A stretch of 9,332 nucleotides of DNA from an uncultured Acidimicrobiales bacterium. GTDB lineage: Bacteria > Actinomycetota > Acidimicrobiia > Acidimicrobiales > UBA10347. Made by a program: the position numbers and the translations under genes. The notes beneath the pieces are model-generated. The model saw only the letters and a program-made list of their open reading frames with translations, had not been told where the DNA came from and did no database searches. The DNA is taken from positions 1-9,332 of the forward strand of contig CALDGN010000419.1 of assembly GCA_937942965.1 (NCBI GenBank). The letters are read 5' to 3'. Each line of letters begins with the position of its first letter. Positions within the stretch are counted from its first letter, which is position 1. Of the stretch, positions 5,201-9,332 are shown one piece after another.

Positions 5201-7876
5201 CGGAGCGGCACGCGGTCGGACCCGTTTGCGGGCGAGCTCCGCAGCTGGGACCGAACCCTCCGCGAGTTCCGCTACCAGATCCTTGGTTGGATCGGCGCCG
5301 CGACCTTCGTACTCGTCGTGCTGCTGCGTGCGGGCGAAGGAGTCCTCGTCGGTCTCGGCGTTGGGATCGCGCTGGCGGTCGCACTCGGCAGCGCGCTGTT
5401 CCCGATGGTCGTGAGCCGGCCACGGCGACGGTCGAGCCAAATCGCCATGCTGAGCGTGGTCGTCTTCTTCGCATTCCTCTCCGGCCTGCTCTGGCCGTGG
5501 ACCGTCGCCAAAGCGAACGAGGCCGCAGCCGGCACGATCGCCCGTGACCTCCCGCTCCTCGCTGGCGGCATCTTGGCGCTGGCCCTGCTCGTCGCCTCAG
5601 CGATCGTCGATAGCGCCGTGCGAGAGAAGCAAGACGAGGCCGAAACGGAGGGCACGTTTGGCGAGGGGGTGCGCCAGTGGCTGCGCTCAGTGCCGGACAA
5701 GGGCGCCTCGCAGCTGCACTCGGCCCAGACGTTGACCGCAACCGGGCTGTTGGTTGCCGCAATCGCCGCCAAACAGATGGACGGCGTCGAGGCCTACGCA
5801 ACATTCGCACTCATCGTCGCCGTGATCATCGTGAACTGGTGGGCGATCTTCTTGGGCGAGGCCGGCCGTCTCTGGCCGATCGTGACCACGGTGGTGTTGA
5901 CGGGAATTGTCGCCGTTGAGCTGCTGCTCGTCGACGGATGGCTCTTGCTTGGACGCGGCGCCATGGCGTTGCTGGCCTTGTTCACCATTGCCCGGGTGTT
6001 CTCGGCCCGCACGCTTCGAGTCGCAACGGTCGTGATCGGCGTCGCAGGCGCCCTCGCCGTGTACCGGATGGGCGCCGCCACGGGCAGCGAAGAGGGAGTG
6101 GCACCGCCGACCAACTTCGCAGACGCGATGCGGCGAGGCGCCGACGAGGTCTGGGTCTCGATCTTCGGCGGGTTCGGCATCGACGACCCGCCGAGTCCTG
6201 GCTTGGTCGCCTTCGCAGCCGTGGCCATCGGTCTGGTGCTCGTCTACCGGGCGATGGAAACAACGAACGGCCGGCGGACGCTGACCCCAGTGACGGTCGA
6301 ACAGTTCACCGCGCCCGCCAGCTTCACCGACGTCGAAGCCCTCACATCGCAGCTGCAATCCGAACTCGCTCGTGCGGGCATCATCGATCCTCCGTTCGTG
6401 CCAAGTGGCGGACTTCCCACCGACGTGATCTCGGTGTTCGAGGGCGGAACCGCCGCCTCGTGGGCATCGGCCGCCAAAGCACTCGCCACGCTGGCCCGAC
6501 CAGAACGCGGGTCGGTCGTCATTCCCACGCTCGAGCACCTCACCGACGACGAAGCAATTGTCACCATCCGCGTCACCGACGCGAGGACCGGGGGCATCCG
6601 CTATACCGCCAGCTTCCACGCCATCACGCCGCGGCTCGCCGTCCGCAAGGCCGTCGCCTTCGTGGCCCAAAGCACGCTTGGGTCAAGCGTCACGACGCCC
6701 GGCTGGGCCCGGTGGGAATCCGATGACGGGCTGCCGCTTCGGTTCTACCTCGAGTCCCGTTCGTCGTCGCACTACGGCGAGCCGATCAGCCTGGAGGACC
6801 GCATCTCGAAGCTGACCACCGCGATCGCAGCAAGCCCATCGACCGGCTTGACCCGGGTCGATCTCGGTCACGTGCACGAGCTCAAGCAGCAACCATGGCG
6901 AGCGCTACGGATTCACCTGGAAGCAGCCGATCAGCATCGGCGACTCGTGCCAGCCCACTACCGAGCTGCGACCGGGTTGTCGATGCTGGCCGGCGAGTTG
7001 CTGGCTGGCCGGAAGCGGCCCGAGAACGCGCATATGAACGACCGCATCATGATCGCCGACCACCTCGAAAAGGTCCTTGGCGTGCACACCAAGAACGACT
7101 TCGACTACTTCCGTCGAGAAGATCTGTTGTGCACTGATAGCTCATCGGTGTCGCGGCACCGGCTGGCATGTGCCTTCTTGGAAGCGGCTGACGACCTCAT
7201 CGGTGGCGTCTTGCGCATCACCAGCACACCCGTACTCGTACTCAACGCGATCGTGCATCAAGCGGAGCGCAAGCACTGGCTCGAACTTCTCGGAGACATC
7301 GAGGCTCGCCGACGCGAGACCGGTCGATACCTGGTGCTGCGTGAGCTGGTGCGGATCCGGCTGATGGCGGCACGGGCGATCGATCTCGCCCCGGCACCAC
7401 ATGCCCGATTGGACGCGCCACCATCGCCCGAGTCGATTCGAGACATCACGCGGTGGCACGAACTGATCCAGGTGGCGAGAGGCGATGCCGAGCGGATCGT
7501 CGGGGACTACGACGGCTCGGGGACTCGCTACAACTTTGCGTGCCTGCTGTCGATCCTCGCCGATGCCTATGAGCATCCGGCGGTGTTTGAACATGCCTAC
7601 CCCGACGACGATGACCGGAAGGCGGCGATCGCCTCGTGGCGCGCCGAAGCGATCGCCCAGCTGTACGCATCGCGAGCCCATCCGGGTGGCGGCTTCCCAG
7701 CAGCGAACTGGCTTCGCCTCGATCCGGATCTCGCCGGGCTGCGAGAGGACGAGTTGTTCAGCCAGCTAACCGGGTGGATGGAGAGCGGCGAGAGCCGGAT
7801 CGCGTCAGCTCGTGTGGTGGGCGAAGACGAAGCCGATGACGAACGAGATTGGAGAGGGCAGTGGAGCTGGAGCTAA
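2243..7876 (+). CDS. giant polytopic membrane protein with extracytoplasmic SGNH esterase domain and cytoplasmic TPR-like C-terminus
   Basis: This 1877-residue protein starts at ATG 2243, with only a weak GGGGG ribosome site 5 bases upstream, and ends at TAA 7874-7876. By eye the order is: cytoplasmic MNTRRR; six membrane helices (about 9-30, 40-58, 76-97, 102-118, 132-148, 156-175); an acidic, Ala/Pro-rich linker (about 185-265); three helices (290-350); an SGNH hydrolase domain (about 394-735); a Cys-rich linker (736-880); thirteen helices (about 885-1337); and a soluble region (1338-1877). Positive charge after helices 12, 14 and 16 and at the N-terminus puts the SGNH domain outside and the C-terminus inside. 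The last part holds an alpha/beta segment (about 1350-1505), then mostly helices. YNFACLLSILAD near 1763 and DPDLAGLREDELF near 1827 are typical of TPR-type repeats. It is probably a cell-envelope esterase or acyl-transfer machine or a sensor; substrate and role are unknown. It overlaps the next gene by 16 bases. Coding status is certain, helix borders are approximate, function is inferred. Confidence 0.85.
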   Translation: MNTRRRQWGVGLAWVLTVYVVTVVMLVASLEIGDNETRRWIVLPVTLAAVALFSVALTRVRAHLDAAESQQVRLRGAILVATTLVVLVGVVMFATAVGGRNVRFVSLTIVVVGASHLLSEYRNIRTRRRGRAVALAVICLSLSVGGVYWQSSHPGTGLLVATVGAGFGYLAMVTATEQMWLAWSRSDRVDGTDEDITVEPDDDGLDQVRPGQASVAAAAREDAHEDPPPGLAAASVGAPPAQAPLVGGTEASKVEEHHPEVAAAWLQTGTRTAIGKIGLEAAVQRWGRRLWAGIGAAAILIALGLFVTMGAGRWGIGVVLVLAPIVYTVVRRGDIDLVLIVLIAGVWWAVSPASEVPQQSLLPAVLQDIDLELAEASSSADGASDQPDGDARSGVLLVFGDSFASGEGAQSYFEGTNERGRNECRRASTAHHHLITAAALELHNAEDQDSFRPSWVPASASGEGREWDDAARDRLRAFPRNVISVACSGAVAANVTTIPQFAEQPALPGGPTPAHDLTQIQLADAYLAATASKVDKIMVSIGGNDALFSTVVTTCLAPGDCSEIGQYFIDALDRLGADPNGPDNDLSVRAAYQAIAEYPWNAGLDVPPPTVMVIPYPQPLADQSCIRLLSDAEHRFINDFVRRLNTRLAQLAAEFGFDFVSTIETALADEDGRLCDGGPWASARNQQGLNYFDAFPVQGSLTSRVNPLSWVHNSFHPNIEGHALLARAILRFDAEAERVPPEQADQAVSSLPQNCVDPHRGGIASESAAVSEADPPDSPDLPKGPLSECYVGETCRVVDAPTDAADGEALVAALTSTDSTATGLTGPASLGTAATATVALDSEEVCEHPCDATLSERGDPTEARDDCPALWVMGELRNLASATYWPNLLIFVGLWMLTTAIAGRNKSDEPEAEGNEPEPDSGDIFGDVFIVVAVLVALVFSMAISSTWRLVPFGLAAFYGLGLIIDVLGRRAPLGGFVDDEEPLRVRSGTRSDPFAGELRSWDRTLREFRYQILGWIGAATFVLVVLLRAGEGVLVGLGVGIALAVALGSALFPMVVSRPRRRSSQIAMLSVVVFFAFLSGLLWPWTVAKANEAAAGTIARDLPLLAGGILALALLVASAIVDSAVREKQDEAETEGTFGEGVRQWLRSVPDKGASQLHSAQTLTATGLLVAAIAAKQMDGVEAYATFALIVAVIIVNWWAIFLGEAGRLWPIVTTVVLTGIVAVELLLVDGWLLLGRGAMALLALFTIARVFSARTLRVATVVIGVAGALAVYRMGAATGSEEGVAPPTNFADAMRRGADEVWVSIFGGFGIDDPPSPGLVAFAAVAIGLVLVYRAMETTNGRRTLTPVTVEQFTAPASFTDVEALTSQLQSELARAGIIDPPFVPSGGLPTDVISVFEGGTAASWASAAKALATLARPERGSVVIPTLEHLTDDEAIVTIRVTDARTGGIRYTASFHAITPRLAVRKAVAFVAQSTLGSSVTTPGWARWESDDGLPLRFYLESRSSSHYGEPISLEDRISKLTTAIAASPSTGLTRVDLGHVHELKQQPWRALRIHLEAADQHRRLVPAHYRAATGLSMLAGELLAGRKRPENAHMNDRIMIADHLEKVLGVHTKNDFDYFRREDLLCTDSSSVSRHRLACAFLEAADDLIGGVLRITSTPVLVLNAIVHQAERKHWLELLGDIEARRRETGRYLVLRELVRIRLMAARAIDLAPAPHARLDAPPSPESIRDITRWHELIQVARGDAERIVGDYDGSGTRYNFACLLSILADAYEHPAVFEHAYPDDDDRKAAIASWRAEAIAQLYASRAHPGGGFPAANWLRLDPDLAGLREDELFSQLTGWMESGESRIASARVVGEDEADDERDWRGQWSWS
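3422..4450 (+). other. SGNH/GDSL hydrolase domain (SEST-like) within the giant protein
   Basis: This covers about residues 394-735. Block I is GDSFASGEGA with nucleophile Ser402. Block II is ACSGA with Gly489. Block III is IGGND with Gly543 and Asn544. Block V is NSFHPNIEGH with His716. The residue three before the catalytic His, Asp in a full triad, is Asn713. That suits the SEST-like subgroup typified by the Streptomyces scabies esterase, which works with a Ser-His dyad and a backbone carbonyl. Six cysteines (424, 487, 555, 561, 625, 675) fall in the order expected for that subgroup's three disulfides, and the 50-residue gap between the last two is close to that of the scabies enzyme. Disulfides support a location outside the membrane. 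The likely reaction is ester hydrolysis or acyl transfer on a lipid or envelope polymer. Confidence 0.85.
7851..7854 (+). promoter_or_regulatory. ribosome-binding site that decides the start of the downstream gene
   Basis: GGAG (within GGAGAGGG) ends 6 bases before GTG 7861, ideal spacing. The other in-frame candidate, TTG at 7849, would place this purine run inside the coding region and has no comparable site upstream. The motif lies inside the end of the giant gene, so the two are probably translated in sequence. Confidence 0.6.
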
Positions 7877-8568
7877 CAGAAGACGAAATCAAGGCCGAGG
7901 ACGAATGGTTCCTCATGCACTGGAAGGCAACGGGCACCGCCATTCGGTTCGCGCTCGCACAGGCCCGCGACTCGGGACCGAGCCGTCTCGGCGAGCGAGT
8001 GCGCCATGCCGACAACGCAAAGTCCGGCGGCTGGTGCCAGGCCACCGAGTCCGACGCTGGCGGCGGCGTGCTGGTGCGATGCGACGCATTGCCGCTCACC
8101 AGCATGAGCCTCGAGGCACCGGTCGGGCCGGAAGAGCACCGCCTTGAACACATCATGCGCTTGGGTCTCGCTCTCGGGCAGGCCGAGCAGCAGCACTTCG
8201 CCGAAGCGATTGCACCGAGCAAGGCGTTGCCGTGGACCTTGGGCGGACAACTGCCCTTCGACACGCTCGATTCCGACGCGAGCTACGACGTGTTACTGAA
8301 CGAGGATTCGGTCTGTGGTCGTGCCGTCGCTCCCCACACGGACTGGCTTGGACAACGGCTCAACGGCCAAGTCGTGTCGGGCAACTTCGGTCCAGACTTC
8401 CCCTTGCTTGTGATCCCGGCCGGATCGTTGAAGGTCCACATGGCAGGCGATGAGACCTATAAGCGAACAACCGCAGGCTTGCTGAGGATCGGCGTCGTCG
8501 GGGCGATCGAGTGCGTGTCCGACAATGCCATCGTGGCGATCGCCGCAAACCCGACGCCGCAGAACTAG
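7861..8568 (+). CDS. hypothetical soluble protein coupled to the giant membrane protein
   Basis: GTG 7861 to TAG 8566-8568 gives 235 residues; starting at TTG 7849 would add four. The GTG is preferred for its GGAG ribosome site. Its first 16 bases overlap the end of the giant gene, so cotranscription and coupling are very likely. I do not recognise the family. There is no signal peptide or membrane helix, so it is probably cytoplasmic, on the same side as the giant's C-terminus. The N-terminus is acidic and helical (ELTEDEIKAEDEWFLMHW). A helical stretch follows in the middle (EEHRLEHIMRLGLALGQAEQQHFAEA), and the C-terminal half looks beta-rich (FPLLVIPAGSLKVHMAG, LLRIGVVGAIECV, AIVAIAANP). 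Four cysteines are scattered and form no metal motif. It may be a partner or regulator of the giant protein; that rests on gene order alone. Confidence 0.8.
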   Translation: MELELTEDEIKAEDEWFLMHWKATGTAIRFALAQARDSGPSRLGERVRHADNAKSGGWCQATESDAGGGVLVRCDALPLTSMSLEAPVGPEEHRLEHIMRLGLALGQAEQQHFAEAIAPSKALPWTLGGQLPFDTLDSDASYDVLLNEDSVCGRAVAPHTDWLGQRLNGQVVSGNFGPDFPLLVIPAGSLKVHMAGDETYKRTTAGLLRIGVVGAIECVSDNAIVAIAANPTPQN

Positions 8569-8586
8569 CTGCGTACTACTCGCAGC
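8568..8586. terminator. possible bidirectional hairpin between convergent genes
   Basis: GCTGCG (8568-8573) and CGCAGC (8581-8586) form a perfect 6-bp stem around a 7-base loop (TACTACT), over the 7-base gap between two convergent stop codons. A competing hairpin uses CGCAG at 8558-8562 with CTGCG at 8569-8573. There is no T-run. The position suits a shared terminator, but the stem is short. Confidence 0.3.
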
Positions 8587-9259
8587 CGATGCCGTCGTTA
8601 TCGCGATCGAGGTCGTAGGGATCTGAGCCGGTGACGGTGACACGGCCCACATAGCGAGGGCCGTTTCCGCTGCCGCCAGCACAATCGACATCGGGACCCT
8701 GGGGAATGCACGGGTCATAGCCCGGCGTGCAGTTGGAGGGCGGTGCAGGCTGCGGGACGGGTGTCGGCGGCGCTGGAAGGGGCGTTGGAGGAACGGGCGT
8801 AGCCGTCGCTGCCGGTGCGGGTCCTGCTTGCGGAACCGGCGTAGCCGTCGCTGGTGGGGCCGGGATCGCCGTGGGCGGTACTGGCGTGGCGGTCGGGGGC
8901 ACTGGCGTGGCGGTCGGGGGCACCGGAGTCGAGGTCGGGGGCACTGGCGTGGCGGTTGGAGGAACCGGAGTCGAGGTCGGGGGTACCGCCGTGGCCGTCG
9001 GAGGCGTGGTCGGCTCGAGGTCGAGATCGGCAATTGATTGCACGGGCAACGCATCGCCGTCATTGACGTCGCCACTCGACGGGAGAGTGAGCGCCGGAAC
9101 CGTAGTACTGGTGTTGAGCGGGATCGGGCTCTCGTCCGGCCCGCTGTTGACGGCACCGATCACGACCACGCCGGCGAAGGCCGCGGCGGCGACCTGGACC
9201 CAGCGAGGCCACCGCTTGACCGCGTCCGATATGCGCTGGGTCGGTGTTTGCTGATTCAT
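8576..9259 (-). CDS. membrane-anchored P/T-stalk protein with C-terminal Excalibur domain
   Basis: ATG 9259-9257 to TAG 8578-8576 gives 227 residues. GAGG lies 5 bases before this ATG; an earlier in-frame ATG at 9310 would add 17 arginine-rich residues and has no ribosome site. A short cytoplasmic segment (MNQQTPTQRISDAVKRWPR) precedes one hydrophobic helix at about 20-37 (WVQVAAAAFAGVVVIGAV), a membrane anchor or uncleaved signal. Residues about 38-175 form a low-complexity stalk rich in Pro, Thr and Ala with repeated PPTATPV/PPTSTPV heptads. The C-terminus, about 177-227, has four cysteines and ends in DLDRDNDGIGCE, the Excalibur calcium-binding signature (Asp218, Asp220, Asp222, Cys226, Glu227). 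The preceding YDPCIPQGPDVDC stretch resembles tails of secreted actinobacterial thermonucleases, but no nuclease domain is present. It probably displays a small calcium-binding head outside the cell; the ligand is unknown. Confidence 0.85.
   Translation of the reverse strand: MNQQTPTQRISDAVKRWPRWVQVAAAAFAGVVVIGAVNSGPDESPIPLNTSTTVPALTLPSSGDVNDGDALPVQSIADLDLEPTTPPTATAVPPTSTPVPPTATPVPPTSTPVPPTATPVPPTATPVPPTAIPAPPATATPVPQAGPAPAATATPVPPTPLPAPPTPVPQPAPPSNCTPGYDPCIPQGPDVDCAGGSGNGPRYVGRVTVTGSDPYDLDRDNDGIGCE
8886..9011 (-). repeat. 21-bp tandem repeat encoding PPT(A/S)TPV heptads
   Basis: Six adjacent 21-base units are visible on the plus strand, at 8886, 8907, 8928, 8949, 8970 and 8991. The first is GTGGCGGTCGGGGGCACTGG plus C, and the sixth is the most diverged. 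Two versions (GTGGCGGT and GTCGAGGT starts) partly alternate, giving PPTATPV and PPTSTPV in the minus-strand protein. More degenerate P/T-rich sequence continues to about 8740. Such in-frame repeats can change copy number without breaking the frame. Confidence 0.75.
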
Positions 9260-9264
9260 CCGCG

Positions 9265-9268
9265 CCTC
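9265..9268 (-). promoter_or_regulatory. ribosome-binding site for the Excalibur protein
   Basis: CCTC on the plus strand reads GAGG on the minus strand and lies 5 bases before ATG 9259-9257. It favours this start over the ATG at 9310, whose upstream sequence (CAGCTGCTTCTGAC) has no purine-rich site. Confidence 0.55.
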
Positions 9269-9332
9269 GTGGGAAAGCCTGGCGAGCCGTCGCACGCCTC
9301 GTACAACCATGTCAGAAGCAGCTGTGACAAGG

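Noticed and set aside
5687..6670. A 327-codon minus-strand open frame inside the giant gene
   Set aside because: It is antisense to clear membrane helices. It is rich in Gly, Asp, Arg and His with no recognisable domain, as expected of a shadow frame.
7861..8568. Distant resemblance of the 235-residue protein's C-terminal half to HK97-type capsid or encapsulin proteins
   Set aside because: Only the general pattern of beta-rich hydrophobic stretches suggested it. There is no specific motif, and no phage or cargo genes lie nearby.
8740..9015. The repeat array as a CRISPR or an iteron-type origin
   Set aside because: The units are directly adjacent with no spacers and keep the reading frame of a P/T-rich stalk, so the repetition is explained by protein sequence.
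9260..9310. A longer start (ATG 9310) for the Excalibur protein
   Set aside because: It has no ribosome-binding site and adds an arginine-rich stretch before an otherwise well-formed N-terminus; GAGG precedes ATG 9259 at good spacing.
9302..9330. TTGTCA on the minus strand as a -35 box for the Excalibur gene
   Set aside because: The -35 is fair, but at 17-18 bases spacing the -10 position reads GTTGTA or TTGTAC, too poor to call a promoter.

Overview
The window is a GC-rich stretch of bacterial chromosome, with strong G/C preference at third codon positions in every gene. The gene families point to the Actinobacteria: a small CPGC/HWHxxCW zinc-binding protein, luciferase-like F420/flavin oxidoreductases, an SEST-like SGNH esterase domain, and an Excalibur domain on a proline/threonine stalk. 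An acidimicrobial (Ilumatobacter-like) origin would fit, but that is an inference from style. I see no rRNA, tRNA, IS element, phage gene or CRISPR array. No gene-free stretch exceeds 300 bases; the longest is the 180-base divergent spacer at 2063-2242.

Left part (1-2062). Two plus-strand genes, a small membrane protein truncated by the window edge and a 72-aa zinc-ribbon-like protein, sit 2 bases apart with a strong hairpin across the junction. They converge on a minus-strand pair: a luciferase-like (LLM) oxidoreductase, then a roughly half-size divergent luciferase-like protein that overlaps it by 4 bases. An 8-bp inverted repeat spanning both convergent stop codons probably terminates both transcripts.

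Centre (2063-8568). Across the divergent spacer, on the plus strand, is a 1877-residue protein filling more than half the window. I read it as about 22 membrane helices with an extracytoplasmic SGNH/GDSL (SEST-like) esterase domain inserted after the ninth, a six-cysteine tail after that domain, and a cytoplasmic C-terminal third made of an alpha/beta region and a helical TPR-like region. The next gene overlaps its end and encodes a soluble protein of about 235 residues that I cannot assign. Together they look like a two-gene unit joining a surface esterase to a cytoplasmic scaffold. This is the best candidate in the window for an undescribed system.

Right part (8569-9332). A minus-strand gene converges on this unit with only 7 bases between stops. 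It encodes a single-pass membrane protein with a long repetitive P/T stalk and a C-terminal Excalibur calcium-binding motif. A 21-bp tandem repeat encodes the core of the stalk.
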